Assembly (NCBI GenBank): GCA_033765145.1
Contig: JANRIH010000053.1
Span: 123,581-187,580 of the forward strand
Direction of reading: 5' to 3'
Source of the DNA: JAGVSR01 sp033765145
Lineage (GTDB): Bacteria; Pseudomonadota; Alphaproteobacteria; Rhizobiales; Hyphomicrobiaceae
DNA: 64,000 nucleotides
In this document: one piece after another, positions 8,849 through 17,719 of the stretch
How the letters are laid out: each line of letters starts with the position of its first letter
Numbering within the stretch: position 1 is the stretch's first letter
Position numbers and translations under genes: made by a program
The notes under the pieces: generated by a model
Seen by the model: the letters and a program-made list of their open reading frames with translations, nothing else
What the model was told of the DNA's origin: nothing
Databases searched by the model: none

Positions 8849-9326
8849 TGTGATCTCCACGCCAAGCGCCCTGGCCCGGGGCCTGGATCCTGTTCCTCAG
8901 CCATCACCTAGACCGTGCCGCCGAGGGTCACAACCTAGGCCGTCCCATATCCTTAAACCACTGCCAAGTCTAGCCGAAGCGAGCCGAGAGGCAGCACCGC
9001 CCGACCCTCCTTTCCTCGCCCTAGCACAAGGCTTGCCAAGCCTGACGAATAGCTCCGTGCGCGTCGAGGCACCGTTCCGGGGAAGACAGCGACCTGTCCG
9101 CCCGTCGACGTGGCCCGCGAAGCGGCAAGCCGATCTGCGGAGACTATCCAGGCACAGTTAAAGACTTCACCTGTCCCTAGCAGCCATGGCGCTGGATTGT
9201 ACAAGCGGTATAACTGTCCTGTGACAATCCGCGCCGTATGCTGGGACCGATGTTGGCGCGCCCAGCACGAGAGTTGAGGAGGCCGCGTTCGTCGACGTCA
9301 CCGAGGGAGACGGAGCCTTGCAAGAT
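8849..9326. other. Divergent intergenic region between acpXL and the acyl-CoA ligase gene
   Basis: About 480 bases without a convincing gene. It must hold the promoters for both flanking genes, but I could not place a -35/-10 pair with confidence. A palindromic TTGTACAA occurs near 9199-9206. Confidence 0.5.
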
Positions 9327-11018
9327 ATGTCAGAAGGAACAATGCACTATCCCTGGATCCGGCATTATCCGGCCGGGGTCGACTGGTTCCAGAGAATAGA
9401 CCCACGCCCGCTCCACAAAGTCCTCGATGACGCCGTGTCCAACTACGGCGACAGGCCCTGCACCACATTCTTCGGCAGGACTTCGACCTACCGGGAAATC
9501 GGCGCAAGGGTCGACCGCGCCGCGGCGGCGCTACAAGCCATAGGCGTCGGCCCTGGAACCAAGGTCGGCATCCTCATGCCGAACGCGCCCTCCTACATCG
9601 TTTACTATTACGCGATCCTCAAGGCGGGCGGCATCGTCGTCAATTACAACCCCCTCTACACGGTCGAGGAACTGGCGTTCCAGGTCACCGACAGCGAAAC
9701 GGAGCTGATGGTCACGTTCGACCTGAAGCAGCTCACCGGCAAGGTCGAGGCGTTGATCGCGAACGGGACGCTCGGGCGCGCGATCGTCTTGTCGTTTCCA
9801 GGCGAACTGCCGGCGTCCAAATCCGCGTTGTTCCGCATCTTCAAGAGTTCCGAACTGGCCCGACTTGACCGATCGGCGCAAGCCGACAAGCTGCTGAAGG
9901 AATCGGTAGTTCTGGCCAAGGCCGGTCCGATCCGGGAGATCCCCGTCGATCCCCTGCAAACCGTCGCTGTCCTCCAGTATACGGGCGGCACGACCGGCAC
10001 GCCCAAGGGCGCCATGCTGAGCCACGCCAATCTGTCGATCAACACGGCACAGGTGATGGCCTGGGCTCCTGAACTCCACCGCGGCAAAGAACGCGTGCTC
10101 GGCGTGCTGCCGTTCTTCCACGTCTTCGCGATGACGGTCGTCATGAACTTCGGAATCGCCATGGGCGCCGAGATCGTGATGGTACCCCGCTTCCAACTCG
10201 ACGAAGCCCTGAAACTCATCCACGAGCGGCGGCCAACGATCATGCCGGGCGTGCCGACGATCTTCAACGCGATCCAGAACCACCCCAAGCTCAAGACCTT
10301 CGACTTGACGTGTCTGAAGTTCTGCCTGTCGGGCGGCGCGCCGCTGCCCCTCGAAGTGAAACAGCGGTTCGAAACTCTGACCGGATGCAGCCTCGTCGAG
10401 GGGTATGGCCTCTCCGAAGCCTCTCCCGTGGTGACCTGCAATCCCCTGAGCGGCCCACCACGCCGCGGATCAATCGGATTGCCGCTGCCCGGAACGATCG
10501 TGTCCCTCCGGAGCCTCGCCGACCCGGCGATCGAGGTTCCCCAAGGCGAACGCGGCGAGCTGTGCGTCAACGGCCCTCAGGTCATGCTCGGCTACTGGAA
10601 GCGGCGCGAGGAGACCGAAAACCAGTTCACGGGCAAATTCCTCCGCACCGGAGACGTCGCGATCATGGACCCGGACGGATTTTTCGAGATCGTCGATCGC
10701 ATCAAGGACCTCATCATCTGCTCGGGCTACAACGTCTACCCTCGACGCATCGAGGAGGCGATCTACACCCACCCGGCCGTCGAGGAGGTGACGGTCGTCG
10801 GCATCCCGGACAACTATCGCGGCGAGGCTCCGAAGGCCTTCGTCAAGCTCCGCGCCGGAATGGCCACGACAACGGACGAGATTATGCGCCACTTGGAACC
10901 CAAACTCTCGCGCATCGAGCTTCCGGCCGCGATCGAGATCCGCGACAGCCTCCCGAAAACGATGATCGGCAAACTGTCGAAAAAGGAACTGAGGGCCGAG
11001 GCCAAGTTGCCCGGCTGA
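9327..11018 (+). CDS. fadD: Long-chain-fatty-acid--CoA ligase (FadD-like)
   Basis: AMP-forming acyl-CoA synthetase of about 563 residues that activates fatty acids for beta-oxidation or lipid synthesis. Motifs in order: P-loop YTGGTTGTPKGAML, GYGLSEASP, LCVNGPQVMLGYW, the adenylation motif RTGDVAIMDPDGFFEIVDR, and C-terminal PKTMIGKLSKKELR with the catalytic Lys. The N-terminal HYPWIRHYPAGVDW is typical of FadD. Possible starts are TTG 9318, ATG 9327 and ATG 9342. Confidence 0.92.
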   Translation: MSEGTMHYPWIRHYPAGVDWFQRIDPRPLHKVLDDAVSNYGDRPCTTFFGRTSTYREIGARVDRAAAALQAIGVGPGTKVGILMPNAPSYIVYYYAILKAGGIVVNYNPLYTVEELAFQVTDSETELMVTFDLKQLTGKVEALIANGTLGRAIVLSFPGELPASKSALFRIFKSSELARLDRSAQADKLLKESVVLAKAGPIREIPVDPLQTVAVLQYTGGTTGTPKGAMLSHANLSINTAQVMAWAPELHRGKERVLGVLPFFHVFAMTVVMNFGIAMGAEIVMVPRFQLDEALKLIHERRPTIMPGVPTIFNAIQNHPKLKTFDLTCLKFCLSGGAPLPLEVKQRFETLTGCSLVEGYGLSEASPVVTCNPLSGPPRRGSIGLPLPGTIVSLRSLADPAIEVPQGERGELCVNGPQVMLGYWKRREETENQFTGKFLRTGDVAIMDPDGFFEIVDRIKDLIICSGYNVYPRRIEEAIYTHPAVEEVTVVGIPDNYRGEAPKAFVKLRAGMATTTDEIMRHLEPKLSRIELPAAIEIRDSLPKTMIGKLSKKELRAEAKLPG

Positions 11019-11146
11019 AGGCGTCCATGACCAAATGGCTCAAACTGATCGAACTTTACGAGGAATTTTAGCCGGTTTGGGAACGTCGTATTGAGACCTG
11101 TCCGGTAGAAGCATTGGGTAAGCTTTCTGCCTTCGAGAGGTCCATC

Positions 11147-11587
11147 ATGCAGACCAAACTCGCCCAAACCGTCTCGGCCGAAACCGACGATGTCGAACCG
11201 GCCCTTGTCGCCCCCGTGTCCGACGCCGGCACCGAACAGCGCTGGGCGCGCCGGACGAACACGCGCCTCGGCGCTCAGATCGCCCATCCGAGCCTGACCC
11301 AGCCGCTTTTGTGCACCGTCCGGGACATGTCCTCGACCGGTGCGCGCCTGGAAGTGGCGAGCAATCGCGGCGCCATCTCCCGAGACCGGGTTCCGGACCA
11401 CTTCACGCTGATGATGCCGACCGAGCGCACGATGGTCGAATGCCGAGTCGCTTGGCGTCAGGGTGCTTTGGTCGGCGTGCGCTACACCTCACCCACGCGC
11501 CGCATGGCCAAACCCGAACGCAAAATCGTACCGGAGGTCAAAAAACCCGGCGCCAAATTGCTATCGATGTTGCTGAACCCCGTCTGA
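11147..11587 (+). CDS. PilZ-domain protein
   Basis: 146 residues. The C-terminal two thirds hold a PilZ-like barrel: RWARRTNTRLGAQI at its start, then RDMSSTGARLEV corresponding to the D/NxSxxG c-di-GMP motif, and VECRVAWRQGALVGVRY. A c-di-GMP receptor role is suggested by family. The ATG at 11147 follows GAGAGG by six bases; the TTG at 11114 is less likely. Confidence 0.82.
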   Translation: MQTKLAQTVSAETDDVEPALVAPVSDAGTEQRWARRTNTRLGAQIAHPSLTQPLLCTVRDMSSTGARLEVASNRGAISRDRVPDHFTLMMPTERTMVECRVAWRQGALVGVRYTSPTRRMAKPERKIVPEVKKPGAKLLSMLLNPV

Positions 11588-11609
11588 CCGCGCACCGCGG
11601 CCCAGAGCG

Positions 11610-11699
11610 TCAAACGGGACCGGTATAGACGACCCCGATCGCCATCAGGACGATCCAGGCCCCAATGGAGACGGCCCAAGCTGTCTTCGACCAAGCCAT
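11610..11699 (-). CDS. 29-residue single-span membrane peptide
   Basis: A short reading frame on the minus strand begins with ATG at 11699, preceded by GAGG six bases upstream, and ends at TGA 11612-11610. The product starts MAWSKTAWAVSIGAWIVLMA and ends GVVYTGPV. It contains one hydrophobic helix rich in Trp and Ile/Val with a short positively charged N-terminus. I do not recognise the family. The ribosome site and membrane-helix composition make it a credible small protein. Confidence 0.55.
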   Translation of the reverse strand: MAWSKTAWAVSIGAWIVLMAIGVVYTGPV

Positions 11700-11887
11700 G
11701 AAAAGCCTCACCGCACAAACGTACCGACAGGCATTAACACCCTGTGAATGACCGAAGTTGACATGCGCCACGCGCGAAGGTCAAACCACTTCGGCCAAAT
11801 CTGGCCCGGTTTGAGACTTTCATGCGGCCTTGTGAGGCATCACCGCCACAAACCAGCCCCGCGAAGTGAAAAATTATTCTAATCCTA

Positions 11888-13516
11888 TCACACCAACCGA
11901 CTCTGTTCGACCGCCGCCGCGATGAAAGATCGGAACAGGGGATGAGGTTCGAACGGCCGCGATTTGAGCTCCGGATGGAACTGCACGCCGACGAACCACG
12001 GATGCTCGGGATACTCGACCGTCTCCGGCAGAAGACCGTCGGGAGATAGGCCCGCGAAGCGCAAGCCGGCCCCCTCGAGTGCCTCCCGGTAACGCATGTT
12101 GACCTCGTAGCGGTGCCGGTGACGCTCGGAAATCTCGGTCGTGTCGTAAATGTCGGCGATCCGGCTGTCGGGCGCGAGCCGCGCCTCGAAGGCCCCGAGC
12201 CGCATCGTCCCTCCGAGATCGCCACCCTGCTTGCGCGTCTCGAGTTCGTTACCCCGCATCCATTCCGTCATGAGACCGACGACCGGCTCGGACGCCGACC
12301 CGAATTCGGTCGAGCTGGCGTTCGCGATGTGACAGAGATTCCGCGCCGCCTCGATGCAGGCCATCTGCATCCCGAAGCAGATACCGAAATAGGGCACCCG
12401 CCGCTCGCGGGCGAACTTCGCCGCCAGAATCTTGCCTTCCGCGCCCCGCTCCCCGAACCCGCCCGGAACGAGGATGCCGTCGACACCTTCGAGATAGGGC
12501 GAGGGGTCCTCATGCTCGAAGATCTCGCTCTCGATCCATGCGAGCTTGACCTTCACGCGGTTCGAGATGCCACCGTGCACCAGCGCTTCCATGAGCGACT
12601 TGTAGGCGTCCTTGAGGCCCGTGTACTTGCCGACGATCGCGATCGTCACCTCGCCTTCCGGCGTCGCGATATTCCGCGAGATAGTCTCCCAGCGCGTGAG
12701 ATCGGGTCGCGGCGCGCCCGTGATGCCGAAGGCCGCCAGCACTTCGCGGTCAAGACCTTCGCGATGGTAGGCGAGCGGCACATCGTAGATCGAGGCCACG
12801 TCGAGCGCCTGGATGACGGCCTCGGGACGCACATTGCAGAAGAGCGCGATCTTCTTCCGCTCGCCGATCGGGATTTCACGGTCCGAGCGGCAGAGGAGAA
12901 TATCGGGCTGGATACCGATCGAGCGCAGTTCCTTGACCGAGTGCTGCGTCGGCTTGGTCTTCAGCTCGCCAGCCGATGGGATGTAAGGCATCAGCGTGAG
13001 GTGGACGTAGACCGCCGCCCCGCGCGGCAGGTCGTTGCCGAGTTGGCGGATCGCTTCGAAAAATGGCAGGCCTTCGATGTCGCCAACCGTGCCGCCGATC
13101 TCGACCAGCACGAAATCGACGCCTTCGTTGCCCGAGAGCACGAACTCCTTGATCGCATCCGTCACGTGCGGGATGACCTGCACCGTGCCACCGAGAAAAT
13201 CGCCGCGGCGTTCTTTCGCGAGGATCTCTTGGTAGATCCGGCCCGTGGTGATGTTGTCGCTGCGCTTCGCCGGGACGCCCGTGAAGCGCTCGTAATGGCC
13301 GAGGTCGAGATCGGTTTCCGCCCCGTCGTCGGTGACGAACACCTCGCCGTGCTGGTAGGGGCTCATCGTTCCCGGATCGACGTTCAGATACGGATCGAGC
13401 TTGCGCAGCCGGACGGAGTACCCACGCGCTTGCAGGAGCGCGCCGAGGGCGGCGGACGCGAGGCCTTTGCCAAGGGAGGAGACCACGCCGCCGGTGATGA
13501 AGATGTACCGTTGCAT
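11888..13516 (-). CDS. pyrG: CTP synthase
   Basis: Glutamine-dependent conversion of UTP to CTP. The 542-residue protein starts MQRYIFITGGVVSSLGKGL, with the P-loop SSLGKG, then DPYLNVDPGTMSPYQHGEVF and LVEIGGTVGDIEG. The C-terminal class I amidotransferase domain has the nucleophile in GICFGMQMA and the His/Glu pair in GVQFHPE. The frame continues 21 codons upstream, but the N-terminal homology starts at 13516. In this group pyrG normally follows secG; here an RTX gene and a lipoprotein gene separate them. Confidence 0.97.
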   Translation of the reverse strand: MQRYIFITGGVVSSLGKGLASAALGALLQARGYSVRLRKLDPYLNVDPGTMSPYQHGEVFVTDDGAETDLDLGHYERFTGVPAKRSDNITTGRIYQEILAKERRGDFLGGTVQVIPHVTDAIKEFVLSGNEGVDFVLVEIGGTVGDIEGLPFFEAIRQLGNDLPRGAAVYVHLTLMPYIPSAGELKTKPTQHSVKELRSIGIQPDILLCRSDREIPIGERKKIALFCNVRPEAVIQALDVASIYDVPLAYHREGLDREVLAAFGITGAPRPDLTRWETISRNIATPEGEVTIAIVGKYTGLKDAYKSLMEALVHGGISNRVKVKLAWIESEIFEHEDPSPYLEGVDGILVPGGFGERGAEGKILAAKFARERRVPYFGICFGMQMACIEAARNLCHIANASSTEFGSASEPVVGLMTEWMRGNELETRKQGGDLGGTMRLGAFEARLAPDSRIADIYDTTEISERHRHRYEVNMRYREALEGAGLRFAGLSPDGLLPETVEYPEHPWFVGVQFHPELKSRPFEPHPLFRSFIAAAVEQSRLV

Positions 13517-13789
13517 GGGATTTTGGTCTGACACGCCGGAGCGCGAGTCGTCAAACCGATAAACTTGCAACATCCACAAGCGCTTGCAGGCGGCTGTGTT
13601 GCATCCGCCTTAGACCCGGAACGACCGGTGATCGACGAGCCGCCATGTCCGAGCCCGACTGGACAATCCCCGGTAGAAGGCCGTTCTGCCATCTGACGAT
13701 CAAAAAGCGGCGTGATAGGACAGTCCGATCCGGCCTCCGCCGGACACGGGTCGCGAAGCGACTCTGATCGATGATCGTGGGAGGTGAGA

Positions 13790-14797
13790 ATGGCATTCAA
13801 GGCATTGGGCGTTGGTACCGACGGCGACATCTATAGCGATCCCGCCTACAGCTATGGCGTTTTCGACGATACGATTCTGGTCCTCGCGAATTCCGGCAGC
13901 CATACCGATCTGCAGGCCATTATCACCGGCGAGGGCCGCGACACGGTCTACACGGTGCGCCCCAACGCCGGATCGATCCAGCATGCCTTCCTCGGCTTCG
14001 GAGCCGACACGTACTACGGCGGGGCCGCAGTCGACGTGGTCTCGGACGGCAGCGGCAACGACTTCTCCTCACTCGGAGACGGCAACGACGTCTACCGCGC
14101 CTCGGCAGGCAACGACACCGTCGACGGCGGCGCGGGAACAAGCGACTTCGTCACCTTCGAGCGACTGAATTCCGATGACGGCAGCAACACCAACAACAAC
14201 ACCGGTGTCTTGTTCGACCTCGCGAAAACGACCCAGTCGCTCGGCCAGTTCGGCACCGACACCCTGACGGGCTTCGAGGGCGCAAGAGGAAGCTGGGGCA
14301 ATGACACGCTTCTGGGATCGGCGGGTGCCAACTCCTTTCTCGGCGGATTTGGAAATGATCGATTGGAAGGCCGCGGTGGCGTCGATACGCTCGCTGGTGA
14401 GGATGGCAATGATACACTGATCGGCGGCGCCGGCGCCGATCAGATCAATTTCTCGAATTTTGCGGCTGAACGCGACGTTGCAAAGTACCTCGGCATCGGC
14501 GACAGCGGCATAGCTCCCGGCACATTCGACGTGATCCTGAATTTCGACCAGGGCGGAACCGCGACCGACGACAAGATCGATCTCTCATCGCTCGACGCAA
14601 ACAAGAACATCGCGGGTGATCAGGCCTTCACATTCGTCGGCGCCAATCCGTTTTCACTTCCCGGCGGCGAAGTCCGCGTCGTCGTCAGCGGCCCGAGCAC
14701 GCTCGTCTACATCGATAACGATGGCGACGCGACCGTCGAAATGGTCATCCAGGTTTCGAGCGTCACGGGGCTGCAAGCGTTCGATTTCATTCTTTGA
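13790..14797 (+). CDS. RTX-type calcium-binding repeat protein
   Basis: A 335-residue acidic protein (many Asp, Asn and Gly, no Cys) without a signal peptide. Residues about 180-220 contain GGxGxDxLx nonapeptides, such as GGFGNDRLEG, DTLAGEDGND and LIGGAGADQ, that bind calcium in a beta-roll. The C-terminal part (DVILNFDQGG, DKIDLSSLD, ending FDFIL) matches the serralysin-type end recognised by type I secretion. The ATG at 13790 follows GGAGG by six bases. No secretion genes are nearby. It lies on the strand opposite pyrG and secG. Confidence 0.85.
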   Translation: MAFKALGVGTDGDIYSDPAYSYGVFDDTILVLANSGSHTDLQAIITGEGRDTVYTVRPNAGSIQHAFLGFGADTYYGGAAVDVVSDGSGNDFSSLGDGNDVYRASAGNDTVDGGAGTSDFVTFERLNSDDGSNTNNNTGVLFDLAKTTQSLGQFGTDTLTGFEGARGSWGNDTLLGSAGANSFLGGFGNDRLEGRGGVDTLAGEDGNDTLIGGAGADQINFSNFAAERDVAKYLGIGDSGIAPGTFDVILNFDQGGTATDDKIDLSSLDANKNIAGDQAFTFVGANPFSLPGGEVRVVVSGPSTLVYIDNDGDATVEMVIQVSSVTGLQAFDFIL

Positions 14798-14895
14798 ACG
14801 GCTGAGACGCAATCCCGGTCGAAACGCAGCGCCGTGCGGGCGCGCTGCGCACTGGGCTGCTGTCGCTCACACGGCCGTTGTCAATCGTGGCCGCG

Positions 14896-15456
14896 TTACG
14901 CCCCACCGCACTTCATGGCAAGCTCGGACGAGATGGCCTCCGGCGGCACGTCCGGCGCGCCGAGCGTGTCGAGTTCCCCGCGCATCAATGCGAAGGACTC
15001 CTTGCTGGCGAGCCAACTGGGATCCACTTGCTCCTTCGCGAACGACACCTCGAGATCAACGGTGCGCTTCGGCTTGATCACGATCTCCTGCGCATCCCGA
15101 CCAGACGATTTCCGCCTGCCGCAGATGACGTTCTCGCTGACCGCGTCGACGCGGAAATACTTCTGGTTCATCGACTGGCCGATATCGGCGGCGCGAGTCA
15201 TGGCGAGCTTTTCGAGTGCCGCGCGCGACTGGCGCATATCACCTGTTGCCCTGACCCTGTACTTGTCGGGTCCGACCGCCGCTTCCGAGTAGCCGTTGGG
15301 GAAGACGACGTTCGAGGCCTGGTAGCTGATCGCGGACCCGCCGGTGAGCGCACCAGTCTGGCCGTTGTTGAGCGTCGCGCCACAGCCGGCGAGACCGGAC
15401 AGCGCGAGACACGCGGCCGACACCGCGCCTGAAAGCTGCAACAGAACCCGATTCAT
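14896..15456 (-). CDS. CC0125/CC1285-type lipoprotein
   Basis: 186 residues. The N-terminal signal MNRVLLQLSGAVSAACLALS is followed by the lipobox LAGC, so it is a predicted lipoprotein. The segment YRVRATGDMRQSRAALEKLA recalls the alphaproteobacterial CC0125/CC1285 lipoprotein family, whose function is unknown. Start ATG 15456 has GGAGG five bases upstream. The upstream 33 open codons are discounted. It lies between secG and the RTX gene. Confidence 0.78.
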   Translation of the reverse strand: MNRVLLQLSGAVSAACLALSGLAGCGATLNNGQTGALTGGSAISYQASNVVFPNGYSEAAVGPDKYRVRATGDMRQSRAALEKLAMTRAADIGQSMNQKYFRVDAVSENVICGRRKSSGRDAQEIVIKPKRTVDLEVSFAKEQVDPSWLASKESFALMRGELDTLGAPDVPPEAISSELAMKCGGA

Positions 15457-15603
15457 TCCCGCCTCCGTTCCCCGCGCGATAGAACGCTGGCGCCAGAAAG
15501 GTGGCAAGCGGCAAAACGGACGCGCGCACACATGCCCGTGCATCGATAACCGCAATGCGACTGTCCCGGTGCGAAAGGCGAAGAGAGCGCCGAGACCGGT
15601 GAA

Positions 15604-15969
15604 TTACTTCAGCTTGTCGAGAATGCCGCCGCGCGGCGCTTCCCCGGCCGGGGCCGTCGGCGGTACCGTGCCGGGCTGCGCTGCATCACCCGTCGTGGGA
15701 GTTGTCGTTGCATCTTTCGCCGGCTGCTCGATGAGCGAAGGCTGCGTGCCCCGGTGCTGGGCGACGATCGTCAAAAGGAGGCTCGTCGTGAAGAACGCCG
15801 CCGCCAGCGCCGCGGTGGCGCGGGTCATCAGATTGGCCTTTCCACGCCCGGCCATGAAACCGCCGCCCCCGCCGATGCCCAGCGCACCGCCCTCGGATTT
15901 CTGCACGAGAACGATCAGCACCATGGCGGCACAGATCATGAGATGAACGGCAAGAAGAACGGCGGACAT
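15604..15969 (-). CDS. secG: Preprotein translocase subunit SecG
   Basis: Auxiliary subunit of the SecYEG channel. The 121-residue protein has two membrane helices (about residues 2-22 and 52-70) around the conserved loop QKSEGGALGIGGGGGF, then a Pro/Thr/Ala-rich cytoplasmic tail. It is on the same strand as tpiA, as in most relatives, but one extra gene separates them. Confidence 0.93.
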   Translation of the reverse strand: MSAVLLAVHLMICAAMVLIVLVQKSEGGALGIGGGGGFMAGRGKANLMTRATAALAAAFFTTSLLLTIVAQHRGTQPSLIEQPAKDATTTPTTGDAAQPGTVPPTAPAGEAPRGGILDKLK

Positions 15970-16073
15970 CGCCTCGAGGCTCCGAATTAGTGACAGGCGC
16001 GCCTTCTAGCCCAGTTCTGAACCCGCCGCCAGCGGCAAGGTGCCCGAATCACGGCCTCGGCGGCGATCTGGAA

Positions 16074-16673
16074 TTAAGGGGCCAGCCCCGCTCCTGGAAT
16101 GACCGTACCGAGGTCGCCCGGGGCCGTATGCTGAAGTTCCGGCCCGCCCGACGGCGCAGGCGGTATGTAGGCGTCATCGACGACCTTACGCTTCTTCTCG
16201 GCGCTCTTTTTCTTCTTGGGCTTGACCGCCGGATCACCCGTTGCACCCGTTTCGCTCAGTGTCCCCGTTTGGCCCGGGCCGATTGCGGCGCTGTCCGAAC
16301 TCGACGGCTTGGATGATTTGTTCCCGCTAGGGCCGCCGGCTGCGGCTTCGACCGGCTTCTGCGGCTTCGGCCGCGGGCACTTGAAAAGAACCGTCTCGTT
16401 GAGCTCGATCCAGCGCTTGACCTTCTCGATACCGTCCGGAGCGAGGTTCACGCGCGCCCACTCCGGCCCGCGCTCATGATGATCTTTGACGCCAGCGCCT
16501 TCGAGCAGCGCCAGTTCGTCCCTGGCCCCCCGGCACGCGGCGTCGTCAAGCTGTTCCGCCTGCGCGCACGGGACCGGGCCGAGCAACAGTGCGACAGCGC
16601 CCAACCAGCCCGCGCGTGGAACCCGGTTCCGCGACATCCTACCCATCATCCGCCGATCGTTCCGCGCTCGCAT
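16074..16673 (-). CDS. Exported hypothetical protein with Lys/Ser-rich tail
   Basis: 199 residues. An N-terminal signal (WLGAVALLLGPVPC, likely cleaved after AQA) is followed by a short conserved-looking core, ARDELALLEGAGVKDHHERG and IEKVKRWIELNETVLFKCPR, with Cys residues at both ends that could pair. The remainder is low-complexity with KPKKKKSAEKKRKV. Not recognised; it is tucked between tpiA (15 bases) and secG. Starts at 16673 or at internal ATGs. Confidence 0.65.
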   Translation of the reverse strand: MRARNDRRMMGRMSRNRVPRAGWLGAVALLLGPVPCAQAEQLDDAACRGARDELALLEGAGVKDHHERGPEWARVNLAPDGIEKVKRWIELNETVLFKCPRPKPQKPVEAAAGGPSGNKSSKPSSSDSAAIGPGQTGTLSETGATGDPAVKPKKKKSAEKKRKVVDDAYIPPAPSGGPELQHTAPGDLGTVIPGAGLAP

Positions 16674-16688
16674 GAGAGCCTTATGGCG

Positions 16689-17492
16689 TCAGCTGCCGAC
16701 CCGTTCAACGTCTTTCGGCATAGCCTCGAAAATTGCCAGGAAATCGGCGGCTTTGAGACTGGCACCCCCGACGAGCGCGCCGTCCACATCCTTGACACGC
16801 ATCAACTCGGCCGCGTTGTCGGGCTTCACCGAACCTCCATAGAGGATGCGAATACCCTGGCCATCGGCACCAAACCGGCCGACGAGCGTGGCGCGGATGG
16901 CACCATGCACCTCCGCGACATCCTTTGTTGTCGGCGTAAGGCCTGTCCCGATCGCCCACACGGGTTCGTAAGCGACAACAGTATTTGCTGCCGTAGCGCC
17001 AGTGGACAAGGACGCATCGAGCTGGCGCCGCACGACGTCGAGCGTCAAACCCGCCAACCGTTGTCCGCGCGTTTCCCCGACGCACACGATCCCCGTAAGG
17101 CCCGCACGGATCGCCGCCTCGTGCTTCGCCCTGATGATCTTGTCGGTCTCCCCATGATCAGCCCGTCGTTCCGAATGCCCGACGATGACGTACCCGGCTC
17201 CGGCGTCCCGGAGCATCTCGGCCGAAACATCGCCCGTATTCGCCCCGCTTGCCTTCGCGTGACAGTCCTGCCCGCCGAACCCGACCGGCACAGTCTTCAG
17301 GACCTCAGCCATGACCATCAAGAGGGTGGCCGGCGGACAAATGACGACGTCCGGGCGGTCGGTGTCCGGTTCGCAACCCCCGAGCGCGTCGCCGACGGCC
17401 AGCGCCTCGGCGAGCTGCCCCTTGAGGCCATTCATCTTCCAATTCCCGGCCAGCAACATGCGCCGCCCGGCCGGACGCCCCCCTTCCGCCAT
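16689..17492 (-). CDS. tpiA: Triosephosphate isomerase
   Basis: Interconverts dihydroxyacetone phosphate and glyceraldehyde 3-phosphate. The 267-residue TIM barrel shows the catalytic Lys in AGNWKMN, His in VIVGHSERR, Glu in AYEPVWAIGTG and the phosphate loop LYGGSVKPDN. The annotated ATG at 17492 gives an eleven-residue extension before MLLAGNWKMN. Divergent from ppiD. Confidence 0.97.
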   Translation of the reverse strand: MAEGGRPAGRRMLLAGNWKMNGLKGQLAEALAVGDALGGCEPDTDRPDVVICPPATLLMVMAEVLKTVPVGFGGQDCHAKASGANTGDVSAEMLRDAGAGYVIVGHSERRADHGETDKIIRAKHEAAIRAGLTGIVCVGETRGQRLAGLTLDVVRRQLDASLSTGATAANTVVAYEPVWAIGTGLTPTTKDVAEVHGAIRATLVGRFGADGQGIRILYGGSVKPDNAAELMRVKDVDGALVGGASLKAADFLAIFEAMPKDVERVGS

Positions 17493-17719
17493 AACCCCGA
17501 ACCCCCATCTTTTCTTTGGCCCGACGAGTTGCCTGTCCGCCCCTCGCGATGCGCCGCGCCCCGGGCCTTGCTTTCAGCATCCGCCTGCGCTTCATATCAC
17601 GCCGTGTTCCGGCGTCACCTGCCGGATCTCTGGATCATCTGACGCGGCCGGTCTCGATTGGCGCCCTCGAAACGAGCGCCCGAGCCTCGCCGCAACTTGG
17701 CTATGGATCACCACGGACC

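Noticed and set aside
12113..13531. 472-codon plus-strand opening opposite pyrG
   Set aside because: Antisense shadow of the essential pyrG gene; composition dominated by Arg, Asp and His.
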